Assembly (NCBI RefSeq): GCF_000316035.1
Contig: NZ_ANHX01000092.1
Location: 99,328 to 163,327, forward strand
Length of the DNA: 64,000 nucleotides
Reading direction: 5' to 3'
From: Paenibacillus sp. PAMC 26794
GTDB lineage: Bacteria; Bacillota; Bacilli; Paenibacillales; Paenibacillaceae
In this document: positions 36,111-45,306 of the stretch, piece after piece
How the letters are laid out: the number at the start of each line of letters is the position of its first letter
How positions within the stretch are numbered: the first letter of the stretch is position 1
Made by a program: the position numbers and the translations under genes
The notes under the pieces: generated by a model
The model's database searches: none
The model's input: the letters and a program-made list of their open reading frames with translations, nothing else
What the model was told of the DNA's origin: nothing

Positions 36111-36430
36111 AGGTTTTTTGAAGAACAACGTGGAACGGGAGTAGTAGACAGTATGACCTTTCAGAGAGTGGAATTGCAGCGCTGTGAGATTCCGCAGGAA
36201 CCAACTGATCGAAGTCGCCCGGGAGTTGCCTGTTTGAATACAAGGGATGAATGAGATCTATCGTCATTTATTTCTGAGGTAGGATGGGCCGGTAGCAGCC
36301 GTTATCTGCTTGAAGTGTCACGTCATGTACAGAGGATGAAGTCTATCTTGCTGTAGGCGTGAAACAAAGGTGGTACCGCGAAAGCTAACCTTTCGTCCTT
36401 TGATGGATGAAAGGTTTTTTTGTTTTTTTT
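36111..36430 (+). ncRNA. T-box leader controlling valS
   Basis: This is a tRNA-sensing leader that lets transcription continue when uncharged tRNA(Val) binds. Stem I sequences GAACGGGAGTAGTA and CTTTCAGAGAGTGG are typical. The T-box core AAGGTGGTACCGCG lies at 36367-36380. The terminator AACCTTTCGTCC/GGATGAAAGGTT with a long T run is at 36387-36430. A GTC triplet at 36214-36216 in GATCGAAGTCGCC is the likely specifier (valine). The specifier assignment is by inspection only. Confidence 0.9.
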
Positions 36431-36463
36431 GGCGAAGATGATGAAGTAACGGAGGAATGACAC

Positions 36464-39130
36464 ATGTCTGAGGAAAAAAAATCAGCTGCAACAGAAATGC
36501 CGACCACTTACGATCCTAAGGCGGCAGAGGATAAATGGTACTCCACTTGGATGGAGCGTGGATATTTCAAAGCCGGTCAACGTAAAGATGCCGAGCCGTA
36601 TACAATTGTAATTCCACCCCCAAATGTGACCGGGATGCTGCACATTGGGCATGCGCTTGATTTTACACTGCAGGATATTCTGATCCGCACCAAACGGATG
36701 CAAGGTTATGACGCACTGTGGCTTCCTGGTTCCGACCATGCAGGTATTGCTACCCAAACCAAAGTGGAGCAGAAGCTGCGTGAAGAAGGTCTGACTCGTT
36801 ATGATCTGGGACGTGAGAAGTTTCTGGAGAAGGTATGGGACTGGAAAGATCAATATGCCACTACCATTCGTCAACAATGGGGCAAAATGGGATTGTCGCT
36901 TGATTACTCACGTGAACGTTTTACGCTGGATGAAGGTCTGTCCCAAGCTGTTCGTAAAGTATTTGTTCAACTGTATGAAAAAGGCCTTATTTACCGAGGC
37001 AAACGCATCATTAACTGGGACCCGGTGAACCGGACAGCTCTGTCCGACATTGAGGTTGAATATAAAGAGGTTCAGGGTCACTTGTACCATCTGCGTTACC
37101 CGCTCAAAGACGGAAGTGGCTACGTTACAGTGGCAACAACGCGTCCTGAAACGATGCTGGGTGATACAGCGGTTGCTGTTCATCCGAAGGATGAGCGTTA
37201 TGCAGATATGATTGGTAAAGTACTTGTACTGCCTATCATTGGACGCGAAATTCCAATTATCGCTGATGATTATGTGGATAAAGAGTTCGGAAGTGGTGCA
37301 GTTAAAATCACGCCTGCGCATGATCCGAATGACTTTGAAGTAGGTCTTCGTCATGATCTGCCTCAAATTACGGTAATGGATGAGAGCGGCACAATGAATG
37401 CTGAGGCAGGCAAGTATCAGGGACTGGATCGCAGTGACTGCCGCAAGCAGATTGTTGCTGACTTGAAAGAGCAGGGCGTATTGATCAATATCGAGGATCA
37501 CACGCATCAGGTTGGACACAGTGAACGTACCGGAGCTGTTGTTGAGCCGTATCTGTCTACACAGTGGTTCGTTGAGATGAAGCCACTTGCAGAAAGAGCG
37601 ATTAAAAAACAACAGAGCGGCGAAGGGGTTAATTTTGTTCCAGATCGTTTTGAGAAAACCTATCTGAACTGGATCGAGAACATTCGTGACTGGTGTATTT
37701 CCCGTCAACTGTGGTGGGGACATCGTATTCCTGCTTGGTATGATGAGGAAACGGGTGAAATCATCGTATCTGCTGAAGATCCAACAACGCTGCCAGAGAA
37801 TGCTGGACGCAAGCTCAGACAGGACGAAGACGTACTCGATACTTGGTTTAGCTCCGGCTTATGGCCATTCTCCACACTAGGCTGGCCGGAAGATACGGAA
37901 GACCTGCAACGTTATTATCCGACAAGTGTACTTGTGACAGGGTATGACATCATATATTTCTGGGTTGCACGTATGATTTTCACTGCATTGGAATTCACCG
38001 ATGAGATTCCGTTCAAGGATGTACTGATGCATGGTCTTGTCCGTGATGCAGATGGACGTAAAATGTCCAAATCACTGGGCAACGGTGTAGATCCGCTGGA
38101 TGTGATTGAGAAATACGGCGCAGATGCAATGCGTTATATGATCTCAACCAGCAGCACGCCAGGTCAGGATCTGCGTTTCCGTTGGGAACGGGTGGAGCAG
38201 GCTCGTAATTTCGCCAACAAGATCTGGAATGCTTCGCGCTTTGCATTGATGAATCTGGAAGGATTCACCTATGAGGAACGTGACATTAGCGGAGAGCTTG
38301 GCACAGCGGATTATTGGATTTTGCACCGTCTGAACGAAACTTCCCGCGATATTACGCGTCTAATCGAAGCGTATGAATTTGGGGAAACGGGTCGTGTGCT
38401 GTATAACTTTATCTGGGATGACCTGTGTGACTGGTACATTGAATTTGCTAAGCTGTCCTTCTATGGGGAAGATCCGGTTGCCAAGAAGAAAACACAATCC
38501 GTGCTTGCTTATGTGCTGGATCAGACCATGCGCCTGATTCATCCGTTTATGCCATACATCTCTGAAGAGATCTGGCAGCATCTGCCTCATGAAGGTGAGA
38601 CGATTACGCTAGCATCATGGCCGGTATATGATCCTGCTCTTGAGAACCCAGAGGCTGTTGCCGAGATGAACCTGCTCATGGATACCATTCGTGCAGTTCG
38701 AAACATTCGTGCAGAAGTGAACGTGCCGATGAGCAAAAAGATCGAGTTGATGGTCAAAGCAAATAGTGCTGAGACATCCAGCATCATTGAGCGTAACAGT
38801 CACTACATCAAACGTTTCTGTAATACGTCCGAGTTCGATAGTGGGCTGGATTTAAACTCACCGGATAAGGCAATGACTGCGATCATTACGGGGGCAGAAC
38901 TATACTTGCCGCTCGCTGGTCTTATTGATATCGAGCAGGAAGTGGCTCGTTTGGAGAAAGAGTTGGAGAACCTTGAGGGCGAAGTTCTCCGTGTAGAGAA
39001 AAAGCTGGCGAACGAAGGCTTTGTTGCCAAAGCTCCTGCCAAAGTTATTGAGGAAGAGCGCGCCAAGCAAGCAGATTATTCCGATAAACGGGATAAAGTG
39101 ATTGCACGAATCAAGGAACTTAAAGGTTAA
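36464..39130 (+). CDS. valS: Valyl-tRNA synthetase
   Basis: ValRS charges tRNA(Val) and edits mis-activated threonine. The 888-residue class I synthetase has the HIGH motif (MLHIGHAL) near 56-59 and KMSKS at 533-537. The CP1 editing domain lies between them, with ATTRPETMLGDTAVAVHP. A C-terminal coiled coil (about 820-888, LEKELENLEGEVLRVEKKLA) is characteristic of ValRS. ACGGAGG precedes the ATG. Expression depends on the T-box leader. A terminator follows immediately, so valS is a single-gene transcript. Confidence 0.98.
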   Translation: MSEEKKSAATEMPTTYDPKAAEDKWYSTWMERGYFKAGQRKDAEPYTIVIPPPNVTGMLHIGHALDFTLQDILIRTKRMQGYDALWLPGSDHAGIATQTKVEQKLREEGLTRYDLGREKFLEKVWDWKDQYATTIRQQWGKMGLSLDYSRERFTLDEGLSQAVRKVFVQLYEKGLIYRGKRIINWDPVNRTALSDIEVEYKEVQGHLYHLRYPLKDGSGYVTVATTRPETMLGDTAVAVHPKDERYADMIGKVLVLPIIGREIPIIADDYVDKEFGSGAVKITPAHDPNDFEVGLRHDLPQITVMDESGTMNAEAGKYQGLDRSDCRKQIVADLKEQGVLINIEDHTHQVGHSERTGAVVEPYLSTQWFVEMKPLAERAIKKQQSGEGVNFVPDRFEKTYLNWIENIRDWCISRQLWWGHRIPAWYDEETGEIIVSAEDPTTLPENAGRKLRQDEDVLDTWFSSGLWPFSTLGWPEDTEDLQRYYPTSVLVTGYDIIYFWVARMIFTALEFTDEIPFKDVLMHGLVRDADGRKMSKSLGNGVDPLDVIEKYGADAMRYMISTSSTPGQDLRFRWERVEQARNFANKIWNASRFALMNLEGFTYEERDISGELGTADYWILHRLNETSRDITRLIEAYEFGETGRVLYNFIWDDLCDWYIEFAKLSFYGEDPVAKKKTQSVLAYVLDQTMRLIHPFMPYISEEIWQHLPHEGETITLASWPVYDPALENPEAVAEMNLLMDTIRAVRNIRAEVNVPMSKKIELMVKANSAETSSIIERNSHYIKRFCNTSEFDSGLDLNSPDKAMTAIITGAELYLPLAGLIDIEQEVARLEKELENLEGEVLRVEKKLANEGFVAKAPAKVIEEERAKQADYSDKRDKVIARIKELKG

Positions 39131-39138
39131 TATATTTG

Positions 39139-39178
39139 GGTCGGATGGAGAGCCATTATGCCATCCGGCCGCTTTTTT
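39139..39178 (+). terminator. Terminator of valS
   Basis: GGTCGGATGG pairs with CCATCCGGCC (one G-T pair) and six T residues follow. An ATG inside its loop (39158) opens the folC frame but would be an unlikely start. Confidence 0.85.
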
Positions 39179-39208
39179 CACTCAAACTCGGGACCGAAGG
39201 TGAATCAG

Positions 39209-40585
39209 ATGACGGAATTAGACGGTACAGATGCAGCAGCTCCTTTACTTACGTATAACGAGGCCGTGGACTGGATCAATGGCCTTATTCCTTTTGGCAT
39301 CCGACCTGGATTGGAACGAATCGAGAGTCTGATGTCCATGTTAGGCAACCCACACCAACGTCTCAAATTTATTCATGTCGCGGGAACGAACGGCAAAGGT
39401 TCGACTTGCGCTTTTTTGACGTCAGTGCTTCTTCAGGCTGGATATGATGTGGGTACCTTTACGTCGCCTTATATCACCAAGTTTACAAACCGTTTTCAAT
39501 ACAACGGTGAGGATATTCCTGAAGAAATCCTGCTTAAGCTCTCGAACCGATTACATCCACTAGTCATGGAAATGGCCTCCACTCCGCTTGGATCACCCAC
39601 GATGTTTGAGGTGTCCACGGCTCTCGCGCTTCTGTACTATGCAGAGGAGTGCTACCCTGACGTTGTGGTATGGGAGACGGGGCTAGGGGGAAGGATGGAC
39701 GTAACGAATATTGTCGCACCTGTTGTGTCCGTCATCACCAACATTGGTATGGATCATACGGATGTGCTTGGAGATACGATTGAGCAGATTGCTGGAGAAA
39801 AGGCAGGTATTATCAAGCCGGGAGTACCCGTTGTGACTTGCGCGACTCAACCCGAAGCTGTGAAGGTGATTCAGGAGAAAGCACAGCAGCTTCAATCAAG
39901 CGTGTATTTGGCTGGAGATCAATTCTCTTATCATAGACTGGACAGCAATGAGAACGGACAATCTTTTCATTTTACAGGCCCGTTTCGTGATCTGGACGTT
40001 CGCATACGCATGCAGGGCTCATATCAATGTGACAATGCAGCAGCCGCACTTATGGTGCTAGAATTGCTTAGACAATACATGGCATTTATGCTGGATGATA
40101 ACGATATTGCACTTGGACTGGAGAATGCTTTCTGGGCAGGAAGATTCGAAAAAGTCGTCGATGAACCCCGAATTGTGCTCGATGGAGCACATAATCCGGA
40201 AGGGGCAGAGTCACTGGCCAAGAGCATTATAGATGTCTATCCGCACAACAAGTTAATTTTGATGATGGGTATGTTGGCAAATAAGCATCACGAAGCGTAT
40301 TTGCAGCATATACTGCCACTAGTGGATACGCTGATCCTGACCGAGCCAGATTTCCGACGCAAAATGGATGCAGCCGAATTGCTGCAGATTGTCGAACGGG
40401 TACGTCCCGCCATTGCGAAGCAGGAACTGGAAATCATCGTCGAGCCCGAATGGGCAAAGGCACTTGATCTATTGAAGTCACGGACGGAAGCGGAAGATCT
40501 GGGGGTGGTCTCCGGCACACTGTACCTGATTGCGGATGTGCGGGCAGCCCTTTTGCATCAAACCGATTCTGAAAAAGGTTGGTGA
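39209..40585 (+). CDS. folC: Bifunctional folylpolyglutamate synthase / dihydrofolate synthase
   Basis: FolC joins dihydropteroate with glutamate and adds further glutamates to folates. The 458-residue protein starts at the ATG (MTELDGTDA) with GAAGGTG upstream; an earlier ATG lies within the valS terminator. The P-loop HVAGTNGKGSTC is near residue 63. KAGIIKPGVPVV and VLDGAHNPEGAESL follow, all typical of Mur ligase-like FolC. Its stop overlaps the murC start region, so the two are likely coupled. Confidence 0.97.
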   Translation: MTELDGTDAAAPLLTYNEAVDWINGLIPFGIRPGLERIESLMSMLGNPHQRLKFIHVAGTNGKGSTCAFLTSVLLQAGYDVGTFTSPYITKFTNRFQYNGEDIPEEILLKLSNRLHPLVMEMASTPLGSPTMFEVSTALALLYYAEECYPDVVVWETGLGGRMDVTNIVAPVVSVITNIGMDHTDVLGDTIEQIAGEKAGIIKPGVPVVTCATQPEAVKVIQEKAQQLQSSVYLAGDQFSYHRLDSNENGQSFHFTGPFRDLDVRIRMQGSYQCDNAAAALMVLELLRQYMAFMLDDNDIALGLENAFWAGRFEKVVDEPRIVLDGAHNPEGAESLAKSIIDVYPHNKLILMMGMLANKHHEAYLQHILPLVDTLILTEPDFRRKMDAAELLQIVERVRPAIAKQELEIIVEPEWAKALDLLKSRTEAEDLGVVSGTLYLIADVRAALLHQTDSEKGW

Positions 40586-41961
40586 AAGTTTTGTTAAATA
40601 CATCGGAACACGTTCATTTTATAGGGATTGGCGGATATGGCATGAGTGCCATCGCAAGAGTTATGCTGGAAATGGGATACACCGTTACCGGATCGGATGT
40701 CGCTTCACAGGAGTTGACCGAGAAGTTGGCAGCCAAGGGAGCGAAAATATATATCGGACATACGGCAGAGCACGTCACTGGAGCAGATCTGGTTGTCTAC
40801 TCTACGGCAGCGCCTGCTGATAATGTGGAACGGGTAGCAGCTGCAGAGCTGAACATTCCGATTCTGCATCGTTCCCAGATGCTTGCACGTTTGTTGAACG
40901 AACGTAAAGGTGTGGCTGTTGCTGGAGCTCACGGTAAAACAACCACCTCATCCATGATTGCACTTGTTATGGATAAATGTGATACGGACCCGACATATAT
41001 CATTGGCGGAGAAATCATGAATGTGGGCACCAACGCGAAGGCAGGTCAGGGAGACTGGGTTGTCGCTGAGGCGGACGAGAGCGATGGTTCATTTTTGCAG
41101 TACCATCCATGGCTCGGTATTGTAACCAATATTGAGGCAGATCATCTGGAGAATTACAACAGTGATTTTGAAGAACTCAAAAGGGCTTATGTGCAGTTCC
41201 TGAGCCAGATTCGCCCGGAAGGAACAGCCATTGTGTGTTCTGACGACGAGAATGTTCAAGCGATTCTGCCAGAACTCAAGTCACGGATTACAACCTATGG
41301 TATTGATCGTGCTGCGGATTATACGGCAACGGATATTGTACTCGGTGATCGCCGTATCTCATTTACGATGAATCATCAGGGTGCTGCTATGGGCACGGTG
41401 GAATTATCGGTTCCGGGTAAGCATAACGTTTATAACGCGATGGCTACCGTGATTACCTGTCTGGAAGCAGGCATTTCATTTGAGAAGATTGTGGCAGCCA
41501 TCATCCAGTTCCACGGAGCCAAACGTAGATTCCAGGTATTGGGCGAGGCGAATGATATGCTCATCATCGATGATTATGCTCATCACCCGACTGAGATTGA
41601 AGCTACCATTAGTGCAGCCAAAGCAACGGGCAAACGTATTATTGCGGTATTCCAGCCACAGCGTTATACACGGACGTTCTTCCTGCTGGATGCGTTCAGC
41701 CGTGCTTTCGCGGAAGCGGATGAGGTACTTATTACCGATATCTATTCCCCTGCGGGCGAAAAACAGATCGAAGGGGTAACCTCAGCCAGACTGGTTGAAC
41801 TGATCGTTCAAAACAGTAATGCTTCTGCACGTTACCTCCCTACGAAAGAGGAAGTTGTGGCTGATCTACAGCATCGTCTGCAGCCAGGAGATCTTGTGAT
41901 TACCATGGGTGCAGGTGATATTTGGAAAGTCGGCGATACACTTGCCAAAGGTTTGAAATAA
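40582..41961 (+). CDS. murC: UDP-N-acetylmuramate-L-alanine ligase
   Basis: MurC adds L-alanine to UDP-MurNAc, the first amino acid of the peptidoglycan stem. The roughly 459-residue protein has GIGGYGMSAIAR for nucleotide-sugar binding, the ATP loop AGAHGKTTTSSM and IDDYAHHPTEIEAT, all Mur ligase signatures. Three non-ATG starts compete: TTG 40579, GTG 40582 (overlapping the folC TGA) and TTG 40591 (MLNTSEHV, with GGTGA five bases upstream). I list GTG but the last is about equally likely. In B. subtilis murC is elsewhere, so its link with folC marks this lineage. A terminator follows. Confidence 0.95.
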   Translation: MKVLLNTSEHVHFIGIGGYGMSAIARVMLEMGYTVTGSDVASQELTEKLAAKGAKIYIGHTAEHVTGADLVVYSTAAPADNVERVAAAELNIPILHRSQMLARLLNERKGVAVAGAHGKTTTSSMIALVMDKCDTDPTYIIGGEIMNVGTNAKAGQGDWVVAEADESDGSFLQYHPWLGIVTNIEADHLENYNSDFEELKRAYVQFLSQIRPEGTAIVCSDDENVQAILPELKSRITTYGIDRAADYTATDIVLGDRRISFTMNHQGAAMGTVELSVPGKHNVYNAMATVITCLEAGISFEKIVAAIIQFHGAKRRFQVLGEANDMLIIDDYAHHPTEIEATISAAKATGKRIIAVFQPQRYTRTFFLLDAFSRAFAEADEVLITDIYSPAGEKQIEGVTSARLVELIVQNSNASARYLPTKEEVVADLQHRLQPGDLVITMGAGDIWKVGDTLAKGLK

Positions 41962-41971
41962 ATCAATTCAG

Positions 41972-42007
41972 AAACCGCCTGTCTTCGATATGAAGCAGGC
42001 GGTTTTT
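41972..42007 (+). terminator. Terminator of folC-murC
   Basis: AAACCGCCTG pairs with CAGGCGGTTT, followed by further T residues. Confidence 0.88.
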
Positions 42008-42078
42008 GCGTTTATATGGAATATCTTCTTCTGTCTCCGCATATAGCTGATATAAATGAGACAAAGGAGAGGGTACGG

Positions 42079-43302
42079 GTGAGCAATGCTAGAATGACGT
42101 TTCGCTTCGGGGATCATGAGTCGGACAAGCCTGAAAATAAGGGGATATCCGCGTCCAGTCCATTGGTAACATTGAGTGAAGAATTATCACACAATCAAAC
42201 ATTAACGCCTAAGCGTACGGATACAACTCCAGCCTGGACGCCAGAGGATATCTCCGGAGACTGGGGAGAAACGGTGCTGACAAGCTCTACTGTACCTGAA
42301 CCTGACCAACGGGTGAGCCAAGATTCGAGCCTCGATGAGGTCCATTATCTTGGGAGCCGGTCCGGTTACGGTTATCATAATCACACAGATGATCCGGAGG
42401 AAGAGCGTCGCGATCTGTCCAATACACATGATGATCAAGGCCACGACTGGCTTGCAGATTCGGAGAACTATTCCTATAAACGCAATCGCCCTCCAAGGGG
42501 ATGGAAAATGATTGGTTCTGTCACTGGGGCACTTGTTACTGGAGCGCTTTTCGGCATGGTTATTCTTTCATTTTTTAATAAAGAAGGAGCCGTCAAGCCA
42601 AGCGATCTTCTTCCCGCCAATCAGGCAGTTTCAACTGTGACGGGTCAGGAGGGGGCTGCAGGTACAGAACAGCAGGTTCAGACAGTGGCGACTGGCAGCA
42701 CGTATTATGCACTTCAATACGGCGTGTTCAGTTCTCCTGAACGAGCTGAGCAGGCGAAGCTTGAGCTGGCTCAGGCAGGTATAGCCGCAGGTTCTGATCC
42801 TGAAGATGGCAATCGAGTATATGCAGGCATTTCGGCTGATCGTGAAGAGGCCAAGCTGCTTAGCTCCAGGCTAAAAGCCCAGGGAGTTGAACTGTACGTC
42901 AAGGAGATCGTGAACCCTGAGATCAATCCGGCTATATTCGGTGGCAAGCAAGAGGATGTGCAGCTTTTCTTCACAAACAGTTCTGCACTGGTTGAACAAT
43001 TATCTACCTTGTCCATTCAGCAGCTGGGACAGTCTGCTCCGGCAGCAGTCTCTACAGAAACGATGACCGCGATTCAAAATAAGCACCAGTCATGGCTGAC
43101 GGGATTGAATAGTCTTACACCTGGCCTGACCGCAGATGTACAACCTATTATTGGTGGAATGGAGAAATCAATGAACAATGCAATTACGGCTATCGCGGAG
43201 TACAACAAAAACCCGGATGATGTGCACATGTGGTCCGTGCAGTCCGATCTGATGGAATATGTACTGCAGCAGAAAAAATGGCTCGAAGCGATTAAGCAGT
43301 AA
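42079..43302 (+). CDS. spoIIB: SpoIIB-like SPOR-domain sporulation protein
   Basis: SpoIIB takes part in septal peptidoglycan remodelling at engulfment and binds cell wall through a SPOR domain. The 407-residue protein starts at GTG (VSNARMTFRFG) with AAAGGAG upstream; the longer ATG frame at 42016 lacks an SD sequence. An acidic cytoplasmic N-terminus (about 1-140) precedes one membrane helix (MIGSVTGALVTGALFGMV, about 145-165). A SPOR domain (YYALQYGVFSSPERAEQA, about 210-285) follows, then a C-terminal helical domain. Location between folC/murC and maf matches B. subtilis spoIIB. Sequence of this family is variable, so identity rests on architecture and synteny. Confidence 0.85.
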   Translation: MSNARMTFRFGDHESDKPENKGISASSPLVTLSEELSHNQTLTPKRTDTTPAWTPEDISGDWGETVLTSSTVPEPDQRVSQDSSLDEVHYLGSRSGYGYHNHTDDPEEERRDLSNTHDDQGHDWLADSENYSYKRNRPPRGWKMIGSVTGALVTGALFGMVILSFFNKEGAVKPSDLLPANQAVSTVTGQEGAAGTEQQVQTVATGSTYYALQYGVFSSPERAEQAKLELAQAGIAAGSDPEDGNRVYAGISADREEAKLLSSRLKAQGVELYVKEIVNPEINPAIFGGKQEDVQLFFTNSSALVEQLSTLSIQQLGQSAPAAVSTETMTAIQNKHQSWLTGLNSLTPGLTADVQPIIGGMEKSMNNAITAIAEYNKNPDDVHMWSVQSDLMEYVLQQKKWLEAIKQ

Positions 43303-43337
43303 CATGCTCTTTCCCATAACAACGCTTGGAAATACCC

Positions 43338-43384
43338 ATCCGGCAAGGAACTGGAAATAGTTCCCCTTGCCGGATTTGTGTTTG
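43338..43384 (+). terminator. Terminator of spoIIB
   Basis: ATCCGGCAAGGAACT pairs with AGTTCCCCTTGCCGGAT (one bulge). The tail TTGTGTTTG is only moderately T-rich. Confidence 0.65.
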
Positions 43385-43447
43385 TATTGACGTACAAAAC
43401 CCCGTATAATAATGTGGGTGTCAAAAAATGGCGAGGGAAGATTACCG

Positions 43448-43690
43448 ATGAAAAAAAACTTCGGCATGTTATTGCTGTTTCTGCTGCTCGGCTGGATGGC
43501 CGGAGCGTGGATCGCCAAGGCACTGCAGCCTGTAAAGGCAGTAGCCTTTCTTACGAAAGCCACGACCATACGTTGGTCGCCGCAGGCTGATCTGAATATT
43601 ATCAGTTATGATATTTCACTTCAATTTCAAATGAGCCTTCTGAGTCTGATCGGTATGATTGCCGCTGTGTGGCTGTATCGCAGACTGTAG
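43448..43690 (+). CDS. DUF4321 small membrane protein, 80 aa
   Basis: This is a small membrane protein of the DUF4321 family, found upstream of maf in many Firmicutes; its function is unknown. The start is the ATG giving MKKNFGMLL, preceded by GAGGG; 12 codons of open frame upstream have no better signal. It has an N-terminal hydrophobic helix (about 5-22) and a C-terminal one (LLSLIGMIAAVWLY). The strand between them contains LQPVKAVAFL. Two transmembrane segments are predicted with the middle part outside or in the membrane interface. Confidence 0.85.
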   Translation: MKKNFGMLLLFLLLGWMAGAWIAKALQPVKAVAFLTKATTIRWSPQADLNIISYDISLQFQMSLLSLIGMIAAVWLYRRL

Positions 43691-43784
43691 GAGAATGACG
43701 AGTTATGACGAAAAAAATTAAACCAGTGACATCTATTATCGTGATCCGGACAGGATGTTGCCGTGGCATAAGGAGCCGTTCATT

Positions 43785-44396
43785 TTGGATAACACACAAC
43801 AGCGCCCTATTATTCTGGCCTCCACATCGCCTCGGCGCAAAGAACTGATCGCATCACTCCACCTAGCGTTTGATGTAATACCAAGTCATGCCAATGAAGA
43901 TACACCACTAGAGTGGACACCTGAACAGACGGTACAGGAGCTTGCTTTGCGCAAGGCGCTTGCCGTGTATTGCGGGCTTGAAGGCCGCGAGCAGGAAGCC
44001 ATTATTGTTGGTAGTGACACCGTTGTTGTTCTGGATGGTGAGATTCTAGGCAAACCCTTAGACGAAGCGGATGCTGAACGTATGTTATCCCGGCTGCAGG
44101 GCCGCGTACATCGGGTGTTTACGGGCGTCGCTTGTATTGATGCGGGCAATGGACAGTCGTTAGTTCATTACCGCCAGACCGATGTAACGATGAAAGAACT
44201 TTCGGATGCGACCATCCGTGCTTATGTGCAGACAGGTGAGCCTTCAGACAAGGCAGGATCATATGCCATTCAGGGCATTGGTGCTTCACTGATCGACCGC
44301 ATTGAAGGATGTTATTTTAATGTGGTTGGCTTGCCGCTATCTTTGCTAAGTGATATGTTGGACGGGTTCGGCGTACATGTGTTGCCACGAACATGA
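43785..44396 (+). CDS. maf: Maf-family nucleotide pyrophosphatase
   Basis: Maf hydrolyses non-canonical or canonical nucleoside triphosphates (dTTP/UTP type) and is linked to septum control in B. subtilis. The start is TTG (LDNTQQRP) because AAGGAG lies nine bases upstream; the longest frame begins at an ATG ten codons earlier without an SD sequence. The 203-residue protein has the substrate-binding ILASTSPRRKELI, GSDTVVVLDGEILGKP and DKAGSYAIQG motifs. It precedes radC and mreBCD as in B. subtilis. Confidence 0.95.
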   Translation: MDNTQQRPIILASTSPRRKELIASLHLAFDVIPSHANEDTPLEWTPEQTVQELALRKALAVYCGLEGREQEAIIVGSDTVVVLDGEILGKPLDEADAERMLSRLQGRVHRVFTGVACIDAGNGQSLVHYRQTDVTMKELSDATIRAYVQTGEPSDKAGSYAIQGIGASLIDRIEGCYFNVVGLPLSLLSDMLDGFGVHVLPRT

Positions 44397-44433
44397 ATGA
44401 AGCCAAATGTTGTGAAATGAAAAGAGGGAACAT

Positions 44434-45123
44434 ATGGAGTCGCCTCAATACATGATGCGCGACATCCCCCAGGAAGAACGCCCGAGAGAACGCATGATGG
44501 AATACGGGGCGGGCGCCTTAAGCCATGCTGAATTGCTGGCAATTTTACTTCGAACAGGTACAAGACAGGAGTCCGCGGTGCATATGGCACAGCGGATTCT
44601 GGCCGAAACGGGTGGCATTCGCTCGTTGATGGATTTGAGTCTGGAAGAACTGACCGCGATGAAAGGGATCGGCAATGCCAAGGCTGTGCAATTGAAAGCT
44701 GGCATTGAGCTGGGTCATCGGATTGCCAAGAGCAGACTCACACAGTCGACTTCAATTCGTACACCGCGTGATGCTGCTGATATCCTGACCGAACAATTGC
44801 GTTACTTGCAGAAAGAGCATTTTGTGTGTCTCTTTCTTAATAGCAAAAATCATATTATTGCCCAGGAAACACTCTCCATGGGCAGCCTTAACGCTTCGAT
44901 TGTACATCCACGTGAAGTGTTCCGGGCTGCCATCAAATGTAGCAGCGCATCGATTGTGTGCGCACACAACCATCCGAGTGGTGATCCTACGCCCAGTCCG
45001 GAGGATATCCAAATAACCAAGAGACTGATTGAAGCAGGCGCTATTGTTGGCATTGACGTGCTTGATCATATTATTATCGGAGATGGAACGTACGTAAGTT
45101 TGAAGGAGAAGGGCTTAGTATAA
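44434..45123 (+). CDS. radC: RadC family JAB/MPN protein
   Basis: RadC-family proteins carry a UPF0758 helix-hairpin-helix region and a JAMM metalloprotease-like domain; the DNA repair role given by the name is doubtful. The 229-residue protein has an N-terminal HhH-like segment (LTAMKGIGNAKAVQLKA, about 70-90). The JAMM motif has HNHPSGDPTPSPED, with two histidines and an aspartate as zinc ligands, preceded by an acidic residue in the FVCLFLNSKNH strand region. AGAGG precedes the ATG. The start and length are as expected. Confidence 0.95.
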   Translation: MESPQYMMRDIPQEERPRERMMEYGAGALSHAELLAILLRTGTRQESAVHMAQRILAETGGIRSLMDLSLEELTAMKGIGNAKAVQLKAGIELGHRIAKSRLTQSTSIRTPRDAADILTEQLRYLQKEHFVCLFLNSKNHIIAQETLSMGSLNASIVHPREVFRAAIKCSSASIVCAHNHPSGDPTPSPEDIQITKRLIEAGAIVGIDVLDHIIIGDGTYVSLKEKGLV

Positions 45124-45306
45124 TATAATGGTTGGCGTTGATGTTTTCCTATGAATGTTAACGGCGTTGTCCGTAAAAGATAGGTTCACTTTACAAATGC
45201 AAAAAAACAAATGCGAATATTAGCTCCACGTATTGCGTGGGAATAAAATTATTACGCTCTGGATCAGAATGGAGCGGCTATATGAGGCAGAAAAGGAGAT
45301 TATGTT

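Noticed and set aside
43705..43848. 47-codon frame starting MTKKIKPVTS between DUF4321 gene and maf
   Set aside because: It has an AGGAG 11 bases upstream, but it overlaps the maf start out of frame and its C-terminal half is maf DNA read in another frame. Possible leader peptide only.
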